A stretch of DNA of 49,418 nt from assembly GCF_002994635.1 (NCBI RefSeq), contig NZ_PVNL01000062.1, forward strand, positions 1-49,418, read 5' to 3'. Made by a program: the position numbers and the translations under genes. Positions within the stretch are counted from its first letter, which is position 1; each line of letters starts with the position of its first letter. This stretch comes from Enhygromyxa salina (GTDB lineage: Bacteria; Myxococcota_A; Polyangia; Nannocystales; Nannocystaceae). Under the pieces are notes generated by a model. The model was given only the letters and a program-made list of their open reading frames with translations, was not told the DNA's origin and ran no database searches. Shown here in pieces: positions 16,547 through 24,982 of the stretch.

Positions 16547-17749
16547 ATGAGCCACGCTGATCCGTTCAGGTCCTTCGAGCCGCCCCGCCGCATGTTGATG
16601 GGCCCCGGCCCGAGCGACGTTCACCCGCGGGTGCTGCAGGCGATGGCGCGCCCGACGATCGGCCACCTCGATCCGGCGTTCGTCGAGTTGATGGACGAGG
16701 TCAAGCGACTGCTGCAGTACGCGATGCGGACCGACAACCCGCTGACCTTTCCGATCTCGGCGCCTGGATCCGCGGGCATGGAGGCGTGCCTCGTGAACTT
16801 GATCGAGCCTGGCGACGCGGTGGTCGTGGGCCGCAACGGAGTGTTCGGTGGCCGCATGCACAGCATCGTCGAGCGCGCGGGCGGTCGCGCGATCGCGGTC
16901 GACGACGAGTGGGGGACGCCCGTCGATCCCGACAAGGTCGAGGCGGCCCTCAACGACAACCCCGACGCCAAGCTGCTCGCGTTCGTCCACGCGGAGACCT
17001 CGACGGGCGCGCTGTCCGACGCCGCGCGCCTCGCTGCGCTGGCTCAGAAGCACGACTGCCTGACGGTCGTCGACGCCGTGACCTCGCTGGGGGGCGTGCC
17101 GCTCGAGGTCGACGGGTGGGGCCTCGACGCCGTGTACTCGGGCTCGCAAAAGTGCATGTCGGCCGCGCCCGGGCTGTCGCCAGTGTCGTTCTCGGCCCGC
17201 GCGGTCGAGCGGATCCAGGCCCGGGCGACGCCCGTGCAGTCCTGGTTCCTGGATCTGAGCCTGGTGATGGGCTACTGGGGCGGCGGCGCCAAGCGTGCCT
17301 ACCACCACACGGCCCCGGTCAACGCGATCTACGGGCTCCACGAGGCGCTGGTGATGGTCCACGAAGAGGGCCTCGAGCAGGCCTGGGCTCGCCACCGACG
17401 CCACCACGAGGCGCTCGCCGCTGGGCTGTCGGCCATGGGGTTGCGGCTCCGGGTCGCGGCGGAGCACCGGCTCCCGCAGCTCAACGTGGTCGAGCTCCCA
17501 ACAGGGCTGGACGACGGCGCCACCCGAGCGCGACTGCTGCGAGACTACGGCCTCGAGGTTGGCGGTGGGCTCGGGGATCTCGCGGGCAAGGTCTGGCGGA
17601 TCGGCTTGATGGGCACCGCCTGCACTCGGGGAAACGTGCTGGGGTGCCTCGCTGCGATCGACGACGTGCTGCGCGGTGCGGCCCCGGAGGGTGGCAAGGG
17701 CCTGGGCGTCGCCGCAGCGCTGGCCGCCTACGGCCCAGGCGAGCGATGA
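16547..17749 (+). CDS. Alanine-glyoxylate / serine-glyoxylate-type aminotransferase
   Basis: A 400-residue class V aminotransferase. Motifs: LMGPGPSDVHPRVLQAM at residues 16-33 (substrate/PLP entry), GSAGMEA, HAETSTGA, VVDAVTSLGG (Asp binding the PLP nitrogen), and SGSQKCMSAAPGL with the PLP lysine at Lys202, then YHHTAPVNAIYGLHEAL. It would transfer an amino group from alanine or serine to glyoxylate, giving glycine and pyruvate or hydroxypyruvate; phosphonate and other class V donors cannot be excluded. ATG at 16547 is 48 bp from the divergent D-threonine aldolase-like start, so one short intergenic promoter region must serve both. Confidence 0.88.
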   Translation: MSHADPFRSFEPPRRMLMGPGPSDVHPRVLQAMARPTIGHLDPAFVELMDEVKRLLQYAMRTDNPLTFPISAPGSAGMEACLVNLIEPGDAVVVGRNGVFGGRMHSIVERAGGRAIAVDDEWGTPVDPDKVEAALNDNPDAKLLAFVHAETSTGALSDAARLAALAQKHDCLTVVDAVTSLGGVPLEVDGWGLDAVYSGSQKCMSAAPGLSPVSFSARAVERIQARATPVQSWFLDLSLVMGYWGGGAKRAYHHTAPVNAIYGLHEALVMVHEEGLEQAWARHRRHHEALAAGLSAMGLRLRVAAEHRLPQLNVVELPTGLDDGATRARLLRDYGLEVGGGLGDLAGKVWRIGLMGTACTRGNVLGCLAAIDDVLRGAAPEGGKGLGVAAALAAYGPGER

Positions 17750-17776
17750 GTCGCCGTGCGTGGCAATCTAGCTGGC

Positions 17777-18655
17777 ATGCGTGACGCCGCTCGAGCTTGG
17801 ACGGACGTGGGGACTGAGCTGGCTGTGCTGGGCCTGTTGGGCCTGAGCGCGCTCGGGTGCTCGTCGAGCGTCGCCGAGCTCGATGACACCGCTCGGATCG
17901 ACGGGCCGCGAGCCGCCCAGGTCGACGCCGCGCGGCCCGATCCCGATCAGCCGATCCTCGATCACGAAGGACAACCCATGCGCGTGTTGGTGACGGGCTT
18001 CAACGACTGGCGGGAGCTGGGCGAGCCGCCCAACGTGTGGCGGTGCCGCGACAACCCGAGCTGCAGGTTGCTGCTGGGCGAGCCCCGGACCAGCGAGCCC
18101 CGCGATCCCAGCGATCCCCGCGATCATGCCGGGCCGCTCGTCCAGCGCCTGCGGGCCGCGGCGCCGGAGCTCGAGTGGCGCTTCGCGACCATGCCGGTGA
18201 CCTGGGAGGTCGGGACGCCTGTGCCGACCGACGTCGACGTGATCATCAACATCGGCCTGGGCGTCTATGATCGGCTGGACGCGCTTCAGCTCGAGGTCGG
18301 GGCCTACAACCTGCGGCAGGGCGCGGACGCGGCTGGTGTCGCGCGGACGGAGCCGATCAACCCGGACGCCCCAGCGATCCTGGCGGCGCCGGACGGGAGC
18401 CCGATCCCGGCTCGGATCGCCGCGCTGACCGGGCGGACGATCGCCGGCTACGAGCTGCTGGCGGCCAGCGCCCGGGCCGACAACAGCTACCTGTGCAACG
18501 AGACCCACTACGGCGCGCTCACGGCTCTGCACGCGGGCGAGGGCCGGCTCGAGGCCGTGTACTTCCTGCACATCCCCTACGCCGACTCGGACGACTACGA
18601 CGCGCTGGCCGACGGCGTCGCGGGGGTCGTGTTGTCGCTGGTCGGACGCGAGTAA
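17777..18655 (+). CDS. Lipoprotein related to pyroglutamyl peptidase I (C15)
   Basis: A 292-residue protein with a lipoprotein signal (LSALGC, Cys28) and a C15 peptidase-like domain. The N-terminal motif RVLVTGFNDWRELGEPPN matches the usual GFxPF...NPS loop in altered form. The triad positions can be placed: Glu173 in ALQLEVGAYNLRQ, Cys240 in NSYLCNETHY and His265 in FLHIPYAD. C15 enzymes remove N-terminal pyroglutamate and are normally soluble cytosolic proteins of about 210 residues; a lipid anchor is unusual. An acidic linker (RPDPDQPILDHEGQ) separates lipid and domain. ATG at 17777 is preferred to GTG 17756 because it gives a compact signal peptide. It follows the aminotransferase by 27 bp, probably in one transcript. 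Confidence 0.72.
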   Translation: MRDAARAWTDVGTELAVLGLLGLSALGCSSSVAELDDTARIDGPRAAQVDAARPDPDQPILDHEGQPMRVLVTGFNDWRELGEPPNVWRCRDNPSCRLLLGEPRTSEPRDPSDPRDHAGPLVQRLRAAAPELEWRFATMPVTWEVGTPVPTDVDVIINIGLGVYDRLDALQLEVGAYNLRQGADAAGVARTEPINPDAPAILAAPDGSPIPARIAALTGRTIAGYELLAASARADNSYLCNETHYGALTALHAGEGRLEAVYFLHIPYADSDDYDALADGVAGVVLSLVGRE

Positions 18656-18665
18656 GCTGGCGGGC

Positions 18666-19466
18666 GTGACCCCGCGGCTGATCACGATTCGTCCGTCTCA
18701 CTACAACGAGAAGGCTCGCTGGGCGCTCGATCGGTTTGGGCTCGAGTATGTGGAGGAGCCGTGGATGCCAGCGCTGCACTTCGCGGCCACGATCCCGGTC
18801 GGGCTGCGCTACCGTCGGGGCCAGGCCGATCGCGGCTCGACGCGGTTCTCGACCCCGATGCTGGTCACGGGCGATCCCGACGCGCCGCTGCTCACCGACT
18901 CGTCCGAGATCGTGCGCTTCGCGTCGACTCGGGCCGGGGCAGGGGACGAGTTTTGGAGTCCCGAGGCGACGGTCCTGGATCGCCACTTCAGCGGTCGGTT
19001 CGGGGCCGACACCCGCCGGCTCGTCTATCACTTCTTGCTGCCGGATGCCGCGGTGCTCGCCGAGATCGCGGTCCACAGCGTGGGGGCGAGCCAGGCCCGC
19101 ACCTTCAGGCGGCTGGGTCCGGTGATCCGGAAGATCTTGATCCGCAAGCTGAAGATCACCCCGGAGCTGGCCGAGCGATCTCGCGGTCACATCCTGGCCG
19201 AGTTCACGCAGATCAGCGATCGCCTGTCCGACGGCCGCCGCTACCTCGTGGGCGATCAATTCTCGATCGCAGATCTGAGCTTCGCGGCGCTGTCCGCGAT
19301 CGTGGTCGGTGTTCAGCCCAGCGAGGGCTACGGCGCCTGGTTGCCCGCGCTGGACCAGGGGCCGCCGGCCTACGGCGCGTTCGCCAGGCAGCTACGGGCG
19401 ACCGCCGCGGGGGCGTTCGTGCTCCGCATGTTCGCCGAAGAGCGCCCGTCCACGCGAAGCTCATGA
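18666..19466 (+). CDS. Glutathione S-transferase family protein
   Basis: A 266-residue GST-fold protein with a GTG start. The N-terminal thioredoxin-like part has LITIRPSHYNEKARWALDRFGLEYVEE, where Ser/Tyr near residue 11-13 replaces the usual catalytic Ser-Pro-Tyr, then STPMLVTGDPDAPLLTDSSEIVRFA (cis-Pro and the SxxI glutathione motif). The C-terminal helical domain has YLVGDQFSIADLSFAAL, the conserved N-capping box of GSTs. It would conjugate or bind glutathione in the cytosol; substrate unknown. It starts 10 bp after the pyroglutamyl-peptidase-like lipoprotein gene, so it is probably the last gene of that + strand transcript. A hairpin follows at 19473-19507. Confidence 0.85.
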   Translation: MTPRLITIRPSHYNEKARWALDRFGLEYVEEPWMPALHFAATIPVGLRYRRGQADRGSTRFSTPMLVTGDPDAPLLTDSSEIVRFASTRAGAGDEFWSPEATVLDRHFSGRFGADTRRLVYHFLLPDAAVLAEIAVHSVGASQARTFRRLGPVIRKILIRKLKITPELAERSRGHILAEFTQISDRLSDGRRYLVGDQFSIADLSFAALSAIVVGVQPSEGYGAWLPALDQGPPAYGAFARQLRATAAGAFVLRMFAEERPSTRSS

Positions 19467-19472
19467 CGAGAA

Positions 19473-19507
19473 GACCCCGAGACCGGCGTTGCGCCGACCT
19501 CGGGGTC
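19473..19507 (+). terminator. Strong hairpin after GST gene
   Basis: GACCCCGAG at 19473-19481 pairs perfectly with CTCGGGGTC at 19499-19507, and the stem extends inward with CCGGCG/CGCCG and a small mismatch around a TTG loop. It begins 6 bases after the GST stop. There is no T-run, so it may act by a Rho-assisted mechanism or protect mRNA ends. Confidence 0.5.
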
Positions 19508-19524
19508 CATGGAGCCCGGAACTG

Positions 19525-19599
19525 GTTTCAGCTCGGGCCAAGCTCCTCGCCCGCTTGCAGGCGCCACTCGTCGTCTGGTTCAGCTTGGGCAGCGACCTG
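19525..19599 (+). repeat. Single copy of dispersed 75-bp repeat
   Basis: This 75-bp block aligns without gaps (about 61 of 75 bases identical by eye) with the reverse complement of the tandem units at 49267-49341 and 49342-49416. The most conserved core is CCCGCTTGCAGGCGCCA. Read in the frame starting TTG CAG, it encodes LQAPLVVWFSLGSDL preceded by VSARAKLLAR, matching the other copies' LQAPFVDWFTVGSGL and FSARVRLLTR. Confidence 0.75.
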
Positions 19600-19606
19600 T
19601 CTGCGG

Positions 19607-20212
19607 TCAGAACGTGTAGCCAGGCAGGCCTGCGCTGCCACACTCGCCGGTCATCAGCGCGGCCATCAGCAGCTTGCGACCCTCGCTCTGCGCGGTGATG
19701 TCGGCGTTGGTGGACATCAAACGGTAGCCGTCGATCGCTTCACCGAGGAAGATGTCGTTGGGCTCGAGCTGGAACAACAGCTTGTCGCCGAACTGCTTTT
19801 TGACCTGGCCCCAGTTCTCGCTCTTGACGTGGATCTCACCGTCGAACACGTAGTTGTTCCACACGGTGAACAGCACCTCGCTGCCGTTGGCGGCGACGAC
19901 CTCGCGCATGTTGCTGTGCAGGAAGGGGCTGTCGATGGTGCAGGTCTTTTCCCCGCTGGTGTCGTAGATCGCGTTGCCTTCGACATACATGAGGACGTTG
20001 CCGAGCTGCGCTGGCCCCTCGTAGACCACGCCGGCCTCGACGATCTCCCAGATGACCGTGCCGTCGTCGCTGCCACCGTCGGCCATTGTCATCTGTGTGT
20101 TGACATCGAACGAGCCGCGGAAGTCGTCGCCCAGGTCCGCATCCGAGCTGTCACACGCGGGGGCCAGGGCGAGCAGGGAGATGGAGACAAGAGCGGTAAT
20201 TGCGGGGCGCAT
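19607..20212 (-). CDS. Lipoprotein, function unknown
   Basis: A 201-residue protein with signal MRPAITALVSISLLALAPAC (Cys20) and a short acidic linker. The mature part is beta-rich (VVYEGPAQLGNVLMYVEGNAIYD, EVLFTVWNNYVFDGEIHVKS, LLFQLEPNDIFLGEAIDGYRLMS) with Cys in KTCTIDSP and GECGSAG. No family is recognised. ATG at 20212 follows AGGA by about 8 bases. The gene is divergent from the Ser/Thr kinase, and both transcripts would originate in the AT-rich palindrome-bearing spacer. Confidence 0.72.
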   Translation of the reverse strand: MRPAITALVSISLLALAPACDSSDADLGDDFRGSFDVNTQMTMADGGSDDGTVIWEIVEAGVVYEGPAQLGNVLMYVEGNAIYDTSGEKTCTIDSPFLHSNMREVVAANGSEVLFTVWNNYVFDGEIHVKSENWGQVKKQFGDKLLFQLEPNDIFLGEAIDGYRLMSTNADITAQSEGRKLLMAALMTGECGSAGLPGYTF

Positions 20213-20381
20213 GGGAGTGGTCCTTTGGATCAAGAGCTGATCATAAGATAATGTAAAGCACGCCCCATGACCAGGGTCTGAGCCGAACTTATTTCAACGA
20301 ATTTTGCGCATTAGGGGCGGTTTAGACCCCGAATTCTGCATTTTGCGTCAAAATTACACAGTGAACGGAATCGCACGAAAG

Positions 20382-20395
20382 TGATCTAAAGATCA
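20382..20395. promoter_or_regulatory. Operator-like palindrome TGATCTNNAGATCA, copy 1
   Basis: TGATCTAAAGATCA is a perfect 6+2+6 dyad, extended by one more G/C pair on each side. The same dyad recurs 77 bp downstream. It lies upstream of the TATAAT candidate. Confidence 0.5.
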
Positions 20396-20458
20396 CGATT
20401 GATCGGTCCAAAACTAATCGTTAGCAATACCATTTATAATGGTTCGCCGGTACACGGT

Positions 20459-20472
20459 TGATCTTCAGATCA
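20459..20472. promoter_or_regulatory. Operator-like palindrome TGATCTNNAGATCA, copy 2
   Basis: TGATCTTCAGATCA is a perfect 6+2+6 dyad differing from copy 1 only in the two central bases. It lies downstream of the TATAAT candidate and 71 bases before the kinase start, a position suited to repression. Confidence 0.5.
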
Positions 20473-20542
20473 GTCGGGCGACTGCGCGCTGCTCCGACCC
20501 GATCACCACCCCCGCACGGTACAATCCGAGCTGGGCATCTCG

Positions 20543-23410
20543 ATGAACCAGCAGCCCAATTCAGCGCGGCGAGGGGGAGCCGAGACGGTCGCTGACATGG
20601 ACAGCGATCCTGGCGACGCCAAGCAGCTGTCCGTCGTCGGCCGCTACGTGATCCTGGAGTCGATCGGGATGGGAGGCATGGGCATGGTCTGTGCCGCCTA
20701 CGACCCCAAGCTGAATCGTAAGATCGCGCTCAAGCTGCTGCGCAACACGGCGACCGACGAGGCCAGCACCGCCGGGCGCAATCGGTTGTTTCGCGAAGCG
20801 CAGGCGCTGGCCAAGCTGAGCCACCCCAACGTCGTCACGGTCCACGACGTCGACGTGTTCGAGGGGCAGGTCTACATCGCGATGGAGTTTGTCGAGGGCG
20901 CGACGCTGCGCGAGTGGCTGCGCGACCGGCCGCGGACGTGGCAGGACATCCTCGCCAAGTTCGTGCTCGCGGGTCGCGGGATCGCGGCCGCGCACCAGGC
21001 CGACATCATCCATCGCGACTTCAAGCCCTCGAACGTGCTGATCAGCGTCGAGGGCGACGTGCGCGTGGCCGACTTTGGCGTCGCCAAGGAGCGCGATCGC
21101 CAGGTCAACGCCGAGCGCGATCGCCAGGAGTTCGAGCGACGCCGACACACGGCCAGCACGGCCAGCGCGGCCGACCCGACGTCGACCGCCGAGCACGCGC
21201 TGATCGACGAGATCCAGTCCAACATCAGCGTGGACCTGACCGTCGCGGGCCGGATGGTCGGCACCCCCGCGTACATGGCCCCCGAGCAGCACATGGGTCT
21301 GCGGGTCGGGCCGTTCACGGATCAGTACTCGTTCTGCGTGAGCTTCTACGAGGCGCTGTATGGGCGCCTGCCGTTCGAGGGGACCGATCGCCGCGATCAG
21401 CTGGCCAAGATGGCGGGGGGCAAGCCGGCGCAGCCACCCAAAGAGGCGAGCGCCCACAACGTCCCAACCTGGCTGTACAAGGTGCTCGCGCGCGGTCTCA
21501 GTGCCCACCCCTCGGAGCGCTGGCCGTCGATGGAGGCGCTGCTCACCGCGCTCGAGCGCGACCCGGCCAAGCGACTGCGCCGGTTCGCGGCGCTGGGCGT
21601 CGGGGTCGTGGGGCTGGTGACGGGAGCGCTTGGGTTGGTCTTCGGGTTTGGCAACAATTCGGAGCCGACGCCCAGCCACTGTCCAGCGTTGAGCGCGGAG
21701 ATCGATCAGCACTGGAACGCGGAGCGGCGCGCCGACGTCGAGGCCGCGTTCTTGGCCTCGAGCAAGCCGTTCGCCGATGACGCGGCTCGCCGGGCGATCT
21801 CGACGCTCGACGGATGGAGCCTGGTCTGGGGCCAGAGTCGGGTCGCGATCTGCGAGGCGACGTGGGTGGGGGAGCAGTCCGACGAGCTGCTCGACGTCCG
21901 CATGTACTGTCTCGAGCAGCGGGCCCGCGAGCTCGACGCGATGGTGGATCTGTTTGTCGAGGCTGACGATCAGATCGTCGAGCGGGCGGTCTCGGCCGTG
22001 CACGCGCTCCCGGATCCGCGGGCCTGCGCGACGGTCCGCGAGACCGACGAGATCGACGATCGCGAGCTCGACGCGGTCACCCGCGAGGAGATCAGCGCGA
22101 TGGAGGTCGACCTCAACCGGGCGTTCGCGCTGGCCTCGGCCGAGAAGTACGAGGAGAGCCTGCCGCTGCAAGAGCGGGTCGTGGCCAGGGCCCGCGCCGT
22201 CCCGCACCTGCGCACGCTCTCGCGGGCGCTGTACGACCAGTCGCAGTCGCAATTCGAGACCGGTAAATTCGAGCCCGGCGAGGCGAGCTTGCGCGAGGCG
22301 ATCGAGCTCGCCGCGCAGCTCGGTGACGTCGAGCAAGAGGCGCGGGCGTGGACGCGGTTGATCTTCTATCTTGGGTCGCAGCAGCATCGCTTCGCCGAAG
22401 GCCGCGCGTGGACGCTCGCGGCCTCGTCAGCGCTGGTCCGCACGGGTGGCTCGCCCAAGCTCGAGATCCCCTACGAGGGGGCCGTCGCGGCGCTCGAGCT
22501 CGCCGAGGGCCACTTCGAGCCAGCGATCGTCCACTACGGACGGGCCCTGGCCCTGGCCCGTCAGGAGTACGGCGAGATCCACCCGATCACGATCCGCATG
22601 ATGATGAACTACGGTTCCAGCGTCGCCCGGGTCGACGACACCGAGCACGAGGCTGAAGCCGAAGAGGTCCTGCTCGAGGCCGTCAGCCGATCCAAGGACG
22701 CCTACGGCCCCAATCACCCGCACCTCGCGACGGTCTTCTACAACCTCGGCAACGTCTACTGGGTCACCAAGCAGTACGACAAGGCCAAGGCGGCGTTTCG
22801 GGCGTCGCTGAGCATTCGGGAGCAGGTCGGGGGGCCCGACGCACCGAACCTCGCGAACCCGCTCCACGCCCTCGCTCGGATCGCCCGCAACGCCTCGCTG
22901 CTCGAGCAGGCCCTCGCCGACTTCGAGCGGGTCTTGGTGATCCACACCAAGACCAAGGGCGAGAATTCGCGGGAGGTCGCGGCCGCGTACACGGACATCG
23001 GCGTGACCCAGCAAGAGCTGGGGCGCTTCGACGACGCGCGCGCCAGCTTCGACCGCGCGGGGGCCGTGTACACGAAGATCTATCCCGACGGGCATCGCCA
23101 CATCGGTGGGCTCGAGAAGCGTCGCTGCAACCTGTTCGTCGAGTCCCGCGAGTGGGCCGACGCCGTGGCGGCCTGCGAGCGGGCGCTGGCGATCGCGGCC
23201 CACTTCGACGCCGAGCCAGAGATCGAGCGCGAGGTCTACAAGCTGCTCGTCGCGGCGGAGACCGGGCGGGGGCGCAAACCGGCAGCCAAGCGCGCGCAGG
23301 GGCGGGTCGACGAGATCACGGCCAAGTTGACGGAGGACGCGGCGAACGACGCGGCCAACTCTGAGGCCAAGACTGAAGCCAAGACTGACGCCAGCGCGGA
23401 GCCCAAGTAG
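20543..23410 (+). CDS. Eukaryote-like Ser/Thr protein kinase with membrane segment and TPR sensor tail
   Basis: A 955-residue protein. The cytoplasmic kinase domain (about residues 33-335) has the glycine loop GMGGMGMV (42-49), ATP lysine Lys64, catalytic loop HRDFKPSN with Asp159, DFG at 177-179, and GTPAYMAPEQ. Between DFG and APE there is a long Ser/Thr- and Arg-rich insertion (DRQ repeats, HTASTASAADPTSTAEHAL). A single membrane helix lies near 349-370. The C-terminal part of about 580 residues has TPR units in its second half (HPHLATVFYNLGNVYWVTKQYDKAKAAFRASLSIREQVGG and following) and an alanine/lysine/glutamate-rich tail. The architecture is typical of myxobacterial Pkn kinases. The signal and substrates are unknown. 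It converges on the dehydrogenase operon, with 4 bp between stops. Confidence 0.93.
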   Translation: MNQQPNSARRGGAETVADMDSDPGDAKQLSVVGRYVILESIGMGGMGMVCAAYDPKLNRKIALKLLRNTATDEASTAGRNRLFREAQALAKLSHPNVVTVHDVDVFEGQVYIAMEFVEGATLREWLRDRPRTWQDILAKFVLAGRGIAAAHQADIIHRDFKPSNVLISVEGDVRVADFGVAKERDRQVNAERDRQEFERRRHTASTASAADPTSTAEHALIDEIQSNISVDLTVAGRMVGTPAYMAPEQHMGLRVGPFTDQYSFCVSFYEALYGRLPFEGTDRRDQLAKMAGGKPAQPPKEASAHNVPTWLYKVLARGLSAHPSERWPSMEALLTALERDPAKRLRRFAALGVGVVGLVTGALGLVFGFGNNSEPTPSHCPALSAEIDQHWNAERRADVEAAFLASSKPFADDAARRAISTLDGWSLVWGQSRVAICEATWVGEQSDELLDVRMYCLEQRARELDAMVDLFVEADDQIVERAVSAVHALPDPRACATVRETDEIDDRELDAVTREEISAMEVDLNRAFALASAEKYEESLPLQERVVARARAVPHLRTLSRALYDQSQSQFETGKFEPGEASLREAIELAAQLGDVEQEARAWTRLIFYLGSQQHRFAEGRAWTLAASSALVRTGGSPKLEIPYEGAVAALELAEGHFEPAIVHYGRALALARQEYGEIHPITIRMMMNYGSSVARVDDTEHEAEAEEVLLEAVSRSKDAYGPNHPHLATVFYNLGNVYWVTKQYDKAKAAFRASLSIREQVGGPDAPNLANPLHALARIARNASLLEQALADFERVLVIHTKTKGENSREVAAAYTDIGVTQQELGRFDDARASFDRAGAVYTKIYPDGHRHIGGLEKRRCNLFVESREWADAVAACERALAIAAHFDAEPEIEREVYKLLVAAETGRGRKPAAKRAQGRVDEITAKLTEDAANDAANSEAKTEAKTDASAEPK

Positions 23411-23414
23411 GTCG

Positions 23415-24626
23415 CTAGCCGATGATCATGTCTTCGCGGCGGAGCTGCCGACCGTCGCGGAACCGGCACGGATCCCAGCGCTCCAGCATCGGGTGCGACT
23501 CGCCCGTGGCGAGCCAGCGCGCGACCATGCGACCGACCGCGGGCGCCATCATGAACCCGTGACCCGTGAATCCGCACACCTGGATCAGCTGCGGGTGGTC
23601 GGGGCTCGGGCCGACCATCGCGTCGCCGTCGGGCGAGATGTCGTAGGGGCCGGACCACTGGCGCAGGGGTTTGAGGTGCCGGGCGATCGGCATCACGCGG
23701 ATCAGCGCGCGCGAGACGTTGGACAAGAACCGCAGGGTCGAGCCGAGCTCGACCTCGTGGCTGGCGACCAGCCCCGGCGGATCGGGCAGCGTGATCCCGG
23801 TGACGATCTCGCCGCGGGTGCTCTGCGAGAAATACAGGCCGGTCTCGAGATCGACGACGAGCGGATCCAAGAACGGCTTGAGCGGCTCACTCGAGAGGAT
23901 CTCGTGGCGGTGGGGGTGGTTGGGGAGCTCGATCCCCAGCCCGCGGTTGATCCCCACGCTCCAGGCCCCGGTCGCGTTGATGACCCGGGCCGCGCGCAGG
24001 CGCTCACCGGTCGAGAGCGTGACCCGGTAGCCGCCGTCGGCGTCGGGCTCGAGCGCGTCGACGCTGGTGTGGGTGCGGATCGCGACGCCGTGGGCGATCG
24101 CTCGCGCCGCGTAGCCCCACACGAACGGCCACGGAAACACGACCCCGTCTTCGGGGTTGTAGGCGGCCACGCGGACCTCGGACACGTCGAGCTGGGGGAC
24201 CAGCTCGAGGGCCTCGCGCGCGGCGAGCAGGCGCGTGGGCACGCCGACTTGCTCGTGGACGGCGACGTTGCGGTGCAGGCGTCGCTCCCCCGACTCGGTC
24301 CGCGCGAGGAACAAATATCCGCCCTGGCGAAACCACAGGTTGATGCCGAGCTCCTGGGCGAGGTGACGGCACAGCTCGATGCTCTCGCGCATCAGCGCGA
24401 CGTTGCCCGCGTCGCCCCACTGCATGCGCAGGCCGCCGCCGTTGCGCCCCGAGGCGCCCGAGACCAGGTAGCTGCGCTCGACCACGGCGACCCGCCCGAG
24501 CGCGCCCGGGTGGTTGCGGGCCAGGTTGTAGGCGATCGACAGGCCCATCACGCCGCCGCCGATGATCAGCAGATCGAGCTCGTCGGGGAGCTTCGCGTCG
24601 CGACTGCCGAGGCTCGCCGTGCTCAT
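23415..24626 (-). CDS. FAD-dependent amine/amino-acid dehydrogenase, sarcosine-oxidase-beta-like subunit
   Basis: A 403-residue DAO-family flavoprotein. The dinucleotide-binding motif LLIIGGGVMGLSIAYNLA lies near residues 19-36, followed by ERSYLVSGASGRNGGGLRMQWG, a FAD-contact sequence of SoxB/HcnC/LhpB-type subunits. The C-terminal FAD motif is GFTGHGFMMAPAVGRMVARWL, after GPYDISPDGDAMVGP. It would oxidise a secondary amine or D-amino acid. The start overlaps the stop of the [2Fe-2S] subunit gene by 4 bp (ATGA). It is the last gene of the run. Confidence 0.9.
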   Translation of the reverse strand: MSTASLGSRDAKLPDELDLLIIGGGVMGLSIAYNLARNHPGALGRVAVVERSYLVSGASGRNGGGLRMQWGDAGNVALMRESIELCRHLAQELGINLWFRQGGYLFLARTESGERRLHRNVAVHEQVGVPTRLLAAREALELVPQLDVSEVRVAAYNPEDGVVFPWPFVWGYAARAIAHGVAIRTHTSVDALEPDADGGYRVTLSTGERLRAARVINATGAWSVGINRGLGIELPNHPHRHEILSSEPLKPFLDPLVVDLETGLYFSQSTRGEIVTGITLPDPPGLVASHEVELGSTLRFLSNVSRALIRVMPIARHLKPLRQWSGPYDISPDGDAMVGPSPDHPQLIQVCGFTGHGFMMAPAVGRMVARWLATGESHPMLERWDPCRFRDGRQLRREDMIIG

Positions 24627-24982
24627 GTAGATGGCGGCTCCTGGGCGTCGGCGAGCGGATCGGCGTCGCCCAGCGGATCAGCGTGCAAGCGCGAGGGCAG
24701 CGGATCGACGTAGGGATCGGGCGCGGCTGCGAGCGCGCCAAAGCTGACCGGCTCGGCTGGCGGCCGGGCCGTGAATGGACGCAGCGCGGCGGGGGTGGCC
24801 AGGCCACGGCGGACGAGCTCGCGGGCCAGCGCCGCCATGCACTCCTTGCCCTGGCACGGCCCGGTGCCGAAGCCCGTGTAGCGCTTGACCTCTTCGATCG
24901 TGGTCAGCCCGGCCGCGAACGCGTGCTCGAGCTCGCTCACCGTCACGTCTTCGCAGCGGCACACGAAGGTTCGCTCGCTCAT
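24623..24982 (-). CDS. BFD-like [2Fe-2S] subunit of the dehydrogenase
   Basis: A 119-residue protein starting MSERTFVCRCEDVTVSEL. Cys8, Cys10, Cys43 and Cys48 form the C-x-C...C-x4-C pattern of BFD-like [2Fe-2S] domains (VCRCEDVT, TGFGTGPCQGKEC). In opine, hydroxyproline and HcnABC-type dehydrogenases this domain is either a small separate subunit or part of a larger one and passes electrons between the two flavoproteins. The tail beyond residue 70 is low-complexity (DPYVDPLP, DPLGDADPLADA). Both ends overlap neighbours by 4 bp, so translation is likely coupled. Confidence 0.88.
   Translation of the reverse strand: MSERTFVCRCEDVTVSELEHAFAAGLTTIEEVKRYTGFGTGPCQGKECMAALARELVRRGLATPAALRPFTARPPAEPVSFGALAAAPDPYVDPLPSRLHADPLGDADPLADAQEPPST

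Larger units (their letters stand above)
20213..20542. promoter_or_regulatory. AT-rich divergent promoter region between lipoprotein and Ser/Thr kinase
   Basis: A 330-bp spacer with clearly lower GC than the flanking genes and no coding frame. It contains the perfect palindrome GTGATCTAAAGATCAC (20381-20396), a second one TGATCTTCAGATCA (20459-20472), and the perfect inverted repeat ACCATTTATAATGGT (20429-20443), which encloses a TATAAT at 20435-20440. This looks like a controlled promoter reading toward the kinase; no convincing -35 box is seen at 17 bp. Confidence 0.55.
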
